Shown piece after piece: positions 34,439 through 44,250 of a DNA stretch of 64,000 nucleotides. The stretch lies in assembly GCF_016772475.1 (NCBI RefSeq), contig NZ_CP068595.1:1736001-1800000 (forward strand), written 5' to 3'. The stretch's first letter is position 1. Each line of letters begins with the position of its first letter. A program made the position numbers and the translations under genes. The notes beneath the pieces are model-generated. The model saw only the letters and a program-made list of their open reading frames with translations, was not told where the DNA came from and ran no database searches. The DNA is from Paenibacillus sonchi. Lineage in GTDB: Bacteria; Bacillota; Bacilli; Paenibacillales; Paenibacillaceae.

Positions 34439-35356
34439 CTACACCGCTTCCCCTGCTATAGTAAGCTTCCAACGGCAGGTCATCGTTAAGTTGCCTCCGT
34501 GCAGCTCCGCTGTCAGTGTGCCGTTCATCTTGTCCATGAGGCTTTTGGCGATGGAAAGGCCAAGTCCCGATCCTTGGGCGGACCGGGTGCGGTCGACCGT
34601 ATAGAAGCGGTCGAATAGCAGCCTTACATCGATGTCGGTTAATTCCTTCGCTTCGTTCACGATCCTCAATTCGGCTGTCTTCTCCCTGTGCTCGAAGCAG
34701 ATTTCCACATGACCAGCCGCATGCTTGACCGTGTTGATAAGCAAATTCTCAACGACTCTCCGTACGGCCGATTCGTCGGCATATACAGCCACCGCTTCCT
34801 GCGGCAGCCGGATATCCGGTGTAATGTTCCGTTCGTTGAAGCTGTCGTAGAAACCGACCAGAATGTCTGACAGGAGGACATTCATTTCAATCCGCTCGGT
34901 CTTAAGCTGATAATCCGAAGATTCGATTAAGGACAGCTCGAAGAAATCGTTCAGTAGCGCTTGCAGCCGTTTCGTGCGATTTTTAACAATTGTGAGGTAT
35001 TCGTGCTTCTCCTGGGACGTAATAGGCTCTGCTTCCAGCAGTTGAATATAGCCGAATATGGAGGTCAGCGGAGTACGGATATCATGGGAAATGTTCGCAA
35101 CCGCCTGCCGCAGCTCATTTTCGGTTCGTCTTCTGCGGGCCTCTGCGTCGACTACAAGATCGGACTGGCGGTTAATTTCACCCGCAAGCGCTTCGAGCCT
35201 CTGGTCGAATAGAGACACGTCTATTTTTTTACCGGTTGTCCCCTTATTATACCGGCGCAGTTGCGCCGTCATCCGCCCCAGCTCCCGCCTCATCAGCAGC
35301 AGACGGGCAAGCAGAAGAGCCGCCACCGTAACCGATACGAGCGTTAGGATAAGCAA
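34439..35356 (-). CDS. Short sensor histidine kinase
   Basis: 305 residues with one N-terminal membrane helix (about 2-22) and almost no extracellular part, so it is unlikely to sense a ligand alone. Coiled linker, then HisKA His91 in NISHDIRTPLTSIFG and HATPase (ENLLINTVKHAA, GSGLGLSIAKSLMDKM). The start is TTG, with AAGGAGAGG upstream. It is the last gene of a regulator-ATPase-permease-kinase operon; such kinases often sense through the cognate transporter, a model known from Bce-type systems. This transporter is ABC-2 rather than Bce-type, so the analogy is loose. Confidence 0.88.
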   Translation of the reverse strand: MLILTLVSVTVAALLLARLLLMRRELGRMTAQLRRYNKGTTGKKIDVSLFDQRLEALAGEINRQSDLVVDAEARRRRTENELRQAVANISHDIRTPLTSIFGYIQLLEAEPITSQEKHEYLTIVKNRTKRLQALLNDFFELSLIESSDYQLKTERIEMNVLLSDILVGFYDSFNERNITPDIRLPQEAVAVYADESAVRRVVENLLINTVKHAAGHVEICFEHREKTAELRIVNEAKELTDIDVRLLFDRFYTVDRTRSAQGSGLGLSIAKSLMDKMNGTLTAELHGGNLTMTCRWKLTIAGEAV

Positions 35357-35378
35357 GACTCTCCCGCCCCTCTCCTTA

Positions 35379-36140
35379 TTATTTAATCTCCTTCCTGCGG
35401 AACACTAGAATCCCGAGCAGTCCGGCTGCGACAATCGTCAGCAATGGCACAAGCAGGAGCGCCGGCAGATCGCCGCTGCCGATACTGGGCTTGCTAATAT
35501 CGCCCATCAGCTTGAAGATGGAATAATCATACACTGTAGTAAAGAAAGGGATGTACTTACCCAAGTCCCCCAAAATCATATCAATCATTAGGAAAAAAAT
35601 CATTGAGAAGCCGATCGTCTTGCCGCTTTCGGTGAACACGGCAGTGAACAGCGCCCCGATCGCCGCGTAGCCTGCAGTGTACAGCAGTGTTAGTCCGAGG
35701 GCCCGCGGTATGAAGAACGCGTCCACCCCCTCCGGCAGATGACCGAAACCTGACAGCAGTGAAACTTCAGTTGTACTCACAATCGGAAATACTATAGAGA
35801 CAGCCATGGCACCCACCGAGAAGCCGATCAGCTTGGCGGTGAACAGCCGTCCCCGGTCGTTGCCCGACGATGCGATCGTCTTCATGACACCCGTTGCATA
35901 TTCACTCGCGATGAAGAATCCGGCCAGTGCTGCTACACTGAATTTGATCACATAGCCATTGCTTGCCATAAACTTAATCAGAAATTCGGCTCCTGTGAAC
36001 TGCGGATCTCCGCTTGATTTATTGTCAAAATAGTAGAGCAGCGGATAGGCCAATGAAAGAACGGCGGTTACGAGCAGCAGCACCCGGAATGATCTGTCCT
36101 TACGCAGCTTGAACAGCTCGGATCTGATCAGATTATACAT
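35379..36140 (-). CDS. ABC-2 family permease
   Basis: 253-residue membrane subunit with six predicted helices. Begins MYNLIRSELFKLRKDRSFRV, the basic amphipathic start of lantibiotic/bacitracin-type ABC-2 permeases, and includes FIASEYATGVMKTIASSG after helix 2. The start at 36140 is set by GGAGGT 7 bases upstream inside the end of the ATPase gene, with which it overlaps. Partner ATPase upstream, kinase downstream. Substrate unknown; peptide-antibiotic defence is the common role. Confidence 0.85.
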   Translation of the reverse strand: MYNLIRSELFKLRKDRSFRVLLLVTAVLSLAYPLLYYFDNKSSGDPQFTGAEFLIKFMASNGYVIKFSVAALAGFFIASEYATGVMKTIASSGNDRGRLFTAKLIGFSVGAMAVSIVFPIVSTTEVSLLSGFGHLPEGVDAFFIPRALGLTLLYTAGYAAIGALFTAVFTESGKTIGFSMIFFLMIDMILGDLGKYIPFFTTVYDYSIFKLMGDISKPSIGSGDLPALLLVPLLTIVAAGLLGILVFRRKEIK

Positions 36141-37056
36141 GCCCGGCACCTCCGATCCGCTTCATGAAATAGCTCTCCAGGTCCTCCCCCATCGGCATAA
36201 ACTGCTCGATTTCCAGGCCTGCGGAGAACAGCGCCGACGATACTTTGCCCGGCTGCTCCATATGTCCATACAGCTTGATGGCCCCATCCGGCATCACTTC
36301 GAAATCGTTGGTACGGAGCCCGTTCTGAATAACCGTTACCGCCTTGTCCGGATTATCCGCTTTGATGTACACGTATTGCTGGCATTTATCGTTGAGTTCC
36401 TGGGCAGTGAGCTGCTCCAGCAGCCTGCCGTGATGAATGATGCCGTAATGGCTGGCCAGCAAATGCAGTTCGCTCAGAATGTGGCTGGAGATCAGAATCG
36501 TTAACCCTCGTTCTTGATTGAGCTGCTTGAGCAGCTCGCGCATTTCAATGACGCTCATCGGATCGAGCCCATTGGTCGGCTCGTCCAGAATGAGAAATTC
36601 CGGATCGCTTAGCATGGCGATTGCCAGACCCAGCCGCTGCTTCATGCCAAGCGAGAAATTCTTCACTTTCTTCCTGCCTGTTCCCTGCAGCCCGACCAAT
36701 TCCAGCATCCTTGCGACGCAGTCTTTGCCGGGAATGCCCCGGAGGAGCCGGTTCACCTCCAGATTCTCGGCGGCGGTCATGTGGGGGAACAACGAGGGAC
36801 TCTCGATGATCAGCCCCATCCGCTTGCGGGCGAGGGTCAACGCCCGCTCGTCGCTGGCGCCGAACAGCTCGATACTTCCGCCGGACGGAAAAGCAAGTCC
36901 GGTGACGATGCGCATCAGCGTCGATTTTCCGGCTCCGTTCTGCCCGATAAAGCCATATATGGAGCCTTTGCGGATAGACAAATTCACTTTATCCAGCGCT
37001 ACGCTGCCTTTGAACTTCTTAGTCAATTGATTCGTTTGCAATACATATTCGCTCAT
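36133..37056 (-). CDS. ABC exporter ATP-binding protein
   Basis: 307 residues. Walker A GQNGAGKST, signature NFSLGMKQRLG, Walker B LILDEPTNGLDP and switch His in ISSHILSEL are intact; a C-terminal accessory domain of about 85 residues follows. The start is placed at the ATG 37056 after GGGAGGC. It follows the response regulator gene by about 84 bases and overlaps the permease gene, forming the core of a four-gene regulated exporter operon. Confidence 0.9.
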   Translation of the reverse strand: MSEYVLQTNQLTKKFKGSVALDKVNLSIRKGSIYGFIGQNGAGKSTLMRIVTGLAFPSGGSIELFGASDERALTLARKRMGLIIESPSLFPHMTAAENLEVNRLLRGIPGKDCVARMLELVGLQGTGRKKVKNFSLGMKQRLGLAIAMLSDPEFLILDEPTNGLDPMSVIEMRELLKQLNQERGLTILISSHILSELHLLASHYGIIHHGRLLEQLTAQELNDKCQQYVYIKADNPDKAVTVIQNGLRTNDFEVMPDGAIKLYGHMEQPGKVSSALFSAGLEIEQFMPMGEDLESYFMKRIGGAGHV

Positions 37057-37139
37057 TGTCGTCTTGGCCTCCCTTATGTGATAGACCAAGCATAGAAACG
37101 AAAACTTAAGAGGGGCTAAAGCCAATTCTTAAGAATGTC

Positions 37140-37832
37140 TTAAGGCTTGAGCCGGTAGCCCATGCCCCATACCGTCTCGATAAATTCGCTGCCGGGCGCA
37201 GCCTTCGCCAGCTTGCTCCGCAAATTGCTCATATGGACGTTGACCGTATTGTCGTCTCCGTAGTATGGCTCATCCCATACGCTTTCGTATAGATTGGCTT
37301 TGGTGAATACCTTTTTCGGTGCCGATAGAAGCAATGCAACAATCTCGTACTCCCGGGCGGTCAATGCAACCTCCGCCCCCTCTGCCGTCACCGTTTTGGA
37401 ATCGGGGTCGAGCACCAGTCCGTTATGCTGCAGTACGCTCGGCACCGCCGGCGGAGCAATCTGCGCATAGCGGCGCAGATGAGAATCGATGCGTGCCGAG
37501 ACTTCCTCGATATCGAATGGCTTCGTAATGAAGTCATCCGCGCCTCCGCGCAGCGCTGACACCTTGGTCTGCTGCTCACCCTTGGCCGAAATGATGATGA
37601 CCGGCACACCGCCCCGCCCGCGGATCCATTGGAGCAGCTCCTCGCCCGTCATTCCCGGCAGCATCAGATCAAGCAGTACCATGCTCCATTGCCGCTGCTC
37701 CAGATAGAGCAGCGCCTCCGTTCCAGAGAAGGCAGGCTGTGGCACGTAACCGCTTTTTCTTATAATGCTGCACAGCAGCGAGCTGATGTCACTGTCATCC
37801 TCGGCTACGAGAATATGAATCGAATTATTCAT
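37140..37832 (-). CDS. OmpR-family response regulator
   Basis: 230 residues with receiver Asp55 in MVLLDLMLPG and a winged-helix C-terminal domain (FTKANLYESVWDEPYYGDDN). First gene of an operon with ABC ATPase, permease and histidine kinase, the order seen in peptide-antibiotic resistance modules. It probably controls its own operon, but no binding site is clear in the short upstream gap. GGAGAT precedes the ATG. Confidence 0.92.
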   Translation of the reverse strand: MNNSIHILVAEDDSDISSLLCSIIRKSGYVPQPAFSGTEALLYLEQRQWSMVLLDLMLPGMTGEELLQWIRGRGGVPVIIISAKGEQQTKVSALRGGADDFITKPFDIEEVSARIDSHLRRYAQIAPPAVPSVLQHNGLVLDPDSKTVTAEGAEVALTAREYEIVALLLSAPKKVFTKANLYESVWDEPYYGDDNTVNVHMSNLRSKLAKAAPGSEFIETVWGMGYRLKP

Positions 37833-37970
37833 CTAATCTCCTTATACTGTCTATAATCAGCTATCAATCTTATTTTCTTCAGCATATATGATAGACTATT
37901 TTTCCCTCCGGTTCCAGAATAGCCTTCCTCTGGATCGCTGCCTGATGGCTGATTCCTTACTGAATAAATC

Positions 37971-38016
37971 AAAACAGCCCCCAAGACCCCTGAAAGGCGG
38001 GGGTTGGAGGCTGCTG
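37971..38016 (-). terminator. Terminator of the phytase gene
   Basis: On the minus strand a GC-rich stem (CAGCCTCCAACCCC and GGGGTCTTGGGGGCTG, two bulges) is followed by TTTTGATT. It lies just beyond the phytase stop. Confidence 0.75.
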
Positions 38017-38026
38017 CTAAGAAATA

Positions 38027-39436
<1,410 letters not shown>

Positions 39437-39469
39437 TCAATGTTCCCCTCTATTGTTTATAATTGCTTA

Positions 39470-39523
39470 ACTATAGAAGATGAGTGTAAAAGAAGTATTA
39501 ACGGACAACCTCGCCTTTGTAAA
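39470..39523 (-). promoter_or_regulatory. PhoP-box-like hexamers and -10 of the phytase gene
   Basis: On the minus strand TTTACA (39523-39518), TTAATA (39501-39496) and TTTACA (39490-39485) lie on one 11-base phase, with one poor position between the first two. A -10 candidate TATAGT (39475-39470) follows and no good -35 is present, as expected for an activated promoter. Confidence 0.55.
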
Positions 39524-39668
39524 ATGCATAATGTAAATTCAAGACTGAACCTAAAATAATAAACAAGAGGATGCATCATCTTATTATAGGAATATTCAAT
39601 CCTGTATTGGAAAATTCCAAGTTTTTTCTCCTTGAAACAACTTTTCTGTAAGTGAATGGATATCCCGT

Positions 39669-40337
39669 TTACGGCTTTCTCCGGTACAAATCGACGCTTT
39701 TATACCCCTCACCTAAAATCTTTTTCATTTCTGCCCGCCGTTTTGCTCTAGTCTCCTCTTGTACGGCGCTGTATACATAACGGGCCCAATCCTTCCGGTA
39801 GCCGGGAGTCAGGGATTGGTAAAGAGCCAGCGCTTCCGGACTATCCTGCAGCTCTTTTTCCACAGCAGGGATCATAGAGGTATAATCGTCCACACGTTGA
39901 CTCGGCTTGGAGGACGCATCCTTTTTCTTCCTTGCCTCCTCTTTGAAACCGACAACGGTAAACACCTCATTTAAGCCTACCATACGCGCAAACTTCAGGC
40001 TGCTCTCCCCAATATAGCCGTCCTCATCGGCTCCTACTCCTTCAAAAAGGCTGTCTCTGTGAATGTAGGTGGAATAAACCTTATTCCCCTTTTTGGGATA
40101 AGCTGCGTACAAATAGCCGCCTTTATTTAAATAGTTGTGATCAATCACTTGATTGACAAGATCCTGAAGCGCCTCCATATTAAGCACGTAGGCAAAAATG
40201 AGATCATACCGGCTGGCTGTTAATTCGGTATCATGGTCTCCTAACCCCGTTAAACTATTTTCATTCTCGGGTCTGTACAATACAGCAACTTTCTTGAATT
40301 TCTGTAAATTTAATTTGTCTACAATGGTTTTAGCCAT
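39669..40337 (-). CDS. YdeI/OmpD-associated family protein
   Basis: 222 residues in two parts. The first 125 (KFKKVAVLYRPENENSL, FAYVLNMEALQDLV) resemble small DUF3052-type domains; the last 85 (SMIPAVEKELQDSPEALALYQSLTPGYRKDW) are the YdeI/OmdA motif with a helical, basic tail ending in RRKP. Bacillus subtilis YdeI and relatives are linked to bacteriocin protection, but the molecular role is unknown. It lies 25 bases after the ABC permease gene on the same strand and could be co-transcribed. Confidence 0.75.
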   Translation of the reverse strand: MAKTIVDKLNLQKFKKVAVLYRPENENSLTGLGDHDTELTASRYDLIFAYVLNMEALQDLVNQVIDHNYLNKGGYLYAAYPKKGNKVYSTYIHRDSLFEGVGADEDGYIGESSLKFARMVGLNEVFTVVGFKEEARKKKDASSKPSQRVDDYTSMIPAVEKELQDSPEALALYQSLTPGYRKDWARYVYSAVQEETRAKRRAEMKKILGEGYKSVDLYRRKP

Positions 40338-40362
40338 GTGCGGGAACCCTCCGTTAGATGTG

Positions 40363-41961
40363 TTACAGCTTCTGAACCAACCGCTCCCCTTTTGTCTGTA
40401 TATATCTGAACATCGCTATGCATCCCGCTATCATAATCATTCCCACTCCCGACAAAATGAGATTGCCATTCATATGAGCCAAAAGAAGGGATATCCCCAA
40501 TGGAATTAATAGACTAATGATTCCTGTGAACATGGATACAAGGACAGCCGCACTCTGTTTGACCACCGCAACTTCACTTGTCCACTCCAGTTTAGGTAAT
40601 TTCAAATTAATAATAACGCCCAGCATCGCTGAATAACAAGCATATAGCGAAGGAATGACAAGCAATAATAAGCCTTCGATCCATCCCATACGCAGCGATA
40701 TCATAAGCAGTACACCACTCACAACCACAATCGGCAGTGTAATGGTGAGATTCACGGCAATTTTGCTAAGCAATATGCTTTGTTTCGATACGGGTGAGCT
40801 TTTGAGTATCCATAAATGATTACCTTCAAGAGAAATCGCGCTTGACGTTGTACAGCTTAAAGTTACGAACAAGGAAACTATGATGGGAGCCACCGTACTC
40901 AGATAATGGGATAATTGTGGAATTTCGATCAGTTCCCCCAGTTTCTCCGGGCTGACAAACAATAAAGCAACCGACATCACCAGTAGAAGAATCATACCCA
41001 TACTTGTATTCAGTACATAAATAGAAGAACTAAAATACCGGCGCAACTCCTTCTTATACAGCGCACGAAATGGAGAGGATGCCTTTTGTGGCTTCATTAT
41101 ATATTTACTGTTTGCATGATAGGTCGTTAACCCTGTATGAATTGCTTTATATCTTGTACCAAGTACAGCAGCAAATATCATAAATGAAAGTACCGATAGC
41201 GCGATAAATAATAACAATGAGCCCATCCGGTACGAGCAAACAGCATCTACATACAAGGCTGCAAGAGGATACAGCTTAAATATCATCTCTGCCAGCCCAG
41301 TCCCCATATCAGCAAGTACCTGCTCGTTCCCGTTCATCCCAAATGAACCCACCATGAGTGTAATCATTACGGCAAAGGTTAACACCAGACTGATCATCCG
41401 GCTCGCTTTAAACCGGGAAGAGATCCAGCTGATGCATGAGCCAATAACCGTTGCAGCAATAATCGGCAGTAATTGGATAAATAAGAGTGTTATTAGAAAA
41501 AACAGATAAAATAACGCCCCAGGATTCATTTTTATAGCATAGACCGCACCTGCCGGCAGCATGACCATCACTGTAAAAAACAAATTAAGCACATAGAGCT
41601 GAAGAATGCGGCTTGCAACAACATGACTCGTCTTGATAGGCAGCGACATCACCAAATCGTAGTCTTTATAGCTGAATAATACACCGCTTGCCTTATAGAC
41701 CGTTGTGAAGAACCCTACAAGAGAAGTAACAGTCATCATAATGGCCAGCAGTAGATCCATCCGCCCCATTTGTTTAAAAGCCAGCGCCATCATAAAGCTG
41801 TACCCAAAGGAAGCCGCTGCTATCATAAGCACACCCGCCAGAATACCGGTGCTCAGCAGAAGCGCTTTGCGTCTTTCCTTAACATCTTTGGTATGCAGAG
41901 CTTTATTTAATCCAAATGAAGAGAGCAGCTGGATTTTCGTTAATCTCCATATATCAATCAT
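40363..41961 (-). CDS. ABC exporter permease (large, 12-helix type)
   Basis: 532 residues, hydrophobic throughout, about twelve predicted helices; resembles the SkfF/YthQ class of putative ABC-2-type exporters. It begins MIDIWRLTKIQLLSSFGLNK. The start overlaps the end of the ATPase gene by a few bases. The partner ATPase is frameshifted (next entry), so this transporter works only if that break is repaired, bypassed or an artefact. Substrate unknown. Confidence 0.82.
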   Translation of the reverse strand: MIDIWRLTKIQLLSSFGLNKALHTKDVKERRKALLLSTGILAGVLMIAAASFGYSFMMALAFKQMGRMDLLLAIMMTVTSLVGFFTTVYKASGVLFSYKDYDLVMSLPIKTSHVVASRILQLYVLNLFFTVMVMLPAGAVYAIKMNPGALFYLFFLITLLFIQLLPIIAATVIGSCISWISSRFKASRMISLVLTFAVMITLMVGSFGMNGNEQVLADMGTGLAEMIFKLYPLAALYVDAVCSYRMGSLLLFIALSVLSFMIFAAVLGTRYKAIHTGLTTYHANSKYIMKPQKASSPFRALYKKELRRYFSSSIYVLNTSMGMILLLVMSVALLFVSPEKLGELIEIPQLSHYLSTVAPIIVSLFVTLSCTTSSAISLEGNHLWILKSSPVSKQSILLSKIAVNLTITLPIVVVSGVLLMISLRMGWIEGLLLLVIPSLYACYSAMLGVIINLKLPKLEWTSEVAVVKQSAAVLVSMFTGIISLLIPLGISLLLAHMNGNLILSGVGMIMIAGCIAMFRYIQTKGERLVQKL

Positions 41962-42666
41962 TATCTACCAGCTCCAGGAATACATCTTCCAGGCTATTCT
42001 TGCCCTTTACTTCTTCCGTCCTGCCATGGGCTATCAATTGGCCTCCCTTGATGATCGCTATCTTATTGCAGAGCTTCTCTGCCACATCCAGCACATGGGT
42101 TGAGAAGAAGATCGCACTGCCGCTGCTGCACAGCTCTACCATGATGGTCTTTAGCATGTGGGCTGCCTTTGGATCAAGGCCGACAAAGGGTTCGTCTAGC
42201 ACCAACAGCTTGGGTTTATGAATGAGAGCAGAGATTATGGCAAGTTTTTGCTTCATACCATGGGAATACGATGAGATCATATCCCCAAATTCGCCGTAAT
42301 CTGAAAAGCATCGCTGTATTTTGAAATGAGCCGCTCACGGTCCGCCTTGGATACCCTAAAGAGATCACCAATAAAATTCAAATACTGGATGCCGGTAAGA
42401 TGATCGTATAGATCCGGGTTATCCGGAATGTACGCAGTTTTCGCCTTGCAGGCTACCGGGTCTTTCTTAATGGAGACACCGTCAATTTCAATATCCCCTT
42501 CTTCAAAATCAAGCACACCAACTACTGCCCGGATGGTTGTTGTTTTGCCTGCACCGTTATGTCCAATGAAGCCATAAATATCGCCCCGCTCGACCACTAA
42601 GTTCAGGTTATTTACGGCCCTTTTACCCCCCTTATAACTCTTGGTAAAATGTGTGATTGTAAGCAT
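41954..42666 (-). pseudogene. ABC ATP-binding protein split by a one-base frameshift
   Basis: The first half (42666-42277) has Walker A GHNGAGKTTT and the Q-loop region and stops after ANLGI. The second half (42280-41954) begins MISSYSHGMKQK, the ABC signature, with LLVLDEPFVGLDP and STHVLDV. One more G in the run GGGG (42283-42286) gives the expected ANLGDMISSYS. The stop and the next ATG overlap as ATGA, so reinitiation could in principle make two chains. Otherwise it is a pseudogene or a base error. Partner of the permease at 40363. Confidence 0.8.
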
Positions 42667-42807
42667 TTCCCTTCACCTCTTTATTGGTGTATGTGGTTTT
42701 TGAAAAGCGTATATCTCGTCCTGTACGCCTTTCCAGCAGAATATTTATAATACGTACAGCTTCTGCTGAACGTTCATTTGTCTGCGATAATATCCCAACA
42801 CAAAAGA

Positions 42808-42833
42808 GCGGACACCTTGTAGGTGTCCGCCTT
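42808..42833 (-). terminator. Terminator of araR
   Basis: GCGGACACCT and AGGTGTCCGC pair perfectly with a 3-base loop, then TCTTTTG on the minus strand. It lies 40 bases past the araR stop. Confidence 0.75.
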
Positions 42834-42874
42834 ATTGCCGGAGCACTGCCGCATATTCGCCAAGAGGCCATTGT

Positions 42875-43978
42875 CTACTCCAGCGCTCTTACCGTTTCCC
42901 CTTCAATTAACACAGGCTGGTAGTAGGTGCTGTTTCGCAGATCCTTCTTTCCTTGCAGCTTCTTAATGACCCATTCTGCGGCATCGCGCCCCATCTGTTC
43001 CTGGGGATGTGTTAAGGTCGTCAGCTTAATGCTGGCGTTCTTGGCAATGTAAGAATTGTCCTGGCCAATGATCGATAAATCCTCCGGAATAGCGATGTCC
43101 AGTTGCCTGCAGACATTAACAGCTTCCAGGCCAACCTCGTCGTTATAGCAGACAATTGCGGTTAGCACCTCTCTATTTTCGCTTAGGAAGTTCTTCAGGT
43201 TGGCGGACAACGCCTGCTTCGTCTCGGTATCGAAGGAGAGCACCTGCTCGGGGTGAAACCGTAATTTGGCTTCTCCAAGCGCTTTGATATAGCCTTTCAT
43301 ACGGTATTTTCCTTGCAAATCATCCATTTTGGCAATGATCCCGATTTGGGTATGTCCTTTGGAGATCAGCTCTTTGGTTGCCAGATAACTGGACTGGACG
43401 TCATCGAGACAAAAGAACGGAACCTCCAACTCCTCATAATAGGCATTAATCATGATGAAGGGCACGTCCTGTTCCTTAAATGACAGGTAGTAGGCGATAT
43501 TGGGATTGTACAGATTGCTCTTCGTAGGTTCAATAATCAGACCCTCTACACCGAAGGACAGCATCATTTCCAGCGCTTTCTTTTCCTGGGCGACATCATT
43601 GTTGGTGCTGGCTAACAAAAGCGAATAATTATCCTCATTCAACCGGCCTTCAATCCCGCGGATGATGGACGGGAAGATGTAGTCCGAGATGTAGGTCGTA
43701 ATCACACCGATGGTTTTATTATTGGAGCTGCCTGCGGATTTGGAACGGAACTGGTGGCTGACATACGTGCCGGAGCCTTTTTCACTTCTGAGAAAACCCT
43801 CGTTGGACAGTTCTAAAATCGCCTTCCGAACCGTCTGCCGGCTAACGTTATACATTTCCTGCAATGCGGATTCGGTAGGGATTTGTTCGCCTACAGTATA
43901 CGCTCCCGATAGAATATTACTTTTTATATCATCAAAAATAACCTGATATTTGGTCTTCACGTTCTTCACTTCTTTCAT
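42875..43978 (-). CDS. araR: Arabinose repressor AraR
   Basis: 367-residue repressor with a GntR-type N-terminal winged helix (about 10-75; YNVSRQTVRKAILELSNEGF) fused to a LacI/periplasmic-binding-type effector domain (SNNKTIGVITTYISDYIFPS, CLDDVQSSYLA, SIIGQDNS). This chimera is diagnostic of AraR, which binds DNA without arabinose and releases with it. Divergent from araK; two AraR-box-like sites lie between (44012-44027 and 44151-44166). No other repressor for the ara genes is present. Confidence 0.93.
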   Translation of the reverse strand: MKEVKNVKTKYQVIFDDIKSNILSGAYTVGEQIPTESALQEMYNVSRQTVRKAILELSNEGFLRSEKGSGTYVSHQFRSKSAGSSNNKTIGVITTYISDYIFPSIIRGIEGRLNEDNYSLLLASTNNDVAQEKKALEMMLSFGVEGLIIEPTKSNLYNPNIAYYLSFKEQDVPFIMINAYYEELEVPFFCLDDVQSSYLATKELISKGHTQIGIIAKMDDLQGKYRMKGYIKALGEAKLRFHPEQVLSFDTETKQALSANLKNFLSENREVLTAIVCYNDEVGLEAVNVCRQLDIAIPEDLSIIGQDNSYIAKNASIKLTTLTHPQEQMGRDAAEWVIKKLQGKKDLRNSTYYQPVLIEGETVRALE

Positions 43979-44011
43979 GATTGTTCAAATGCAAACGGGT
44001 CTGCCTGTAAT

Positions 44012-44027
44012 AGTTGTACGTACATAT
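44012..44027. promoter_or_regulatory. AraR operator near the araR promoter
   Basis: AGTTGTACGTACATAT is close to the AraR box ATTTGTACGTACAAAT. A TATTAT on the minus strand (44033-44028) next to it is a candidate araR -10, which the site would block for autoregulation. Confidence 0.7.
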
Positions 44028-44145
44028 AATACCATGAATATTAGCCTATTATAATCCATAGTCCGTATGTATAAACAGAAAAACTTTTAGAAGCGAAGAC
44101 AAGACAGATTTTTTCAGTATTTGTAGGTATATCTTATCTATCGCA

Positions 44146-44174
44146 TTGACAAATGTACGAACAAAAAATATACT
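44146..44174 (+). promoter_or_regulatory. araK promoter with AraR operator in the spacer
   Basis: TTGACA (44146-44151), 17-base spacer, TATACT (44169-44174), an almost perfect sigma-A promoter. The spacer carries AAATGTACGAACAAAA (44151-44166), an AraR-box-like sequence, so repressor and polymerase compete. Confidence 0.85.
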
Positions 44175-44250
44175 AAGTCTGTTAATAAAGGAAGCGCCTT
44201 CTTTCTATTGTGATATTATAACCGTTTGGTCAGAGAGGAGTCACGTGAGC

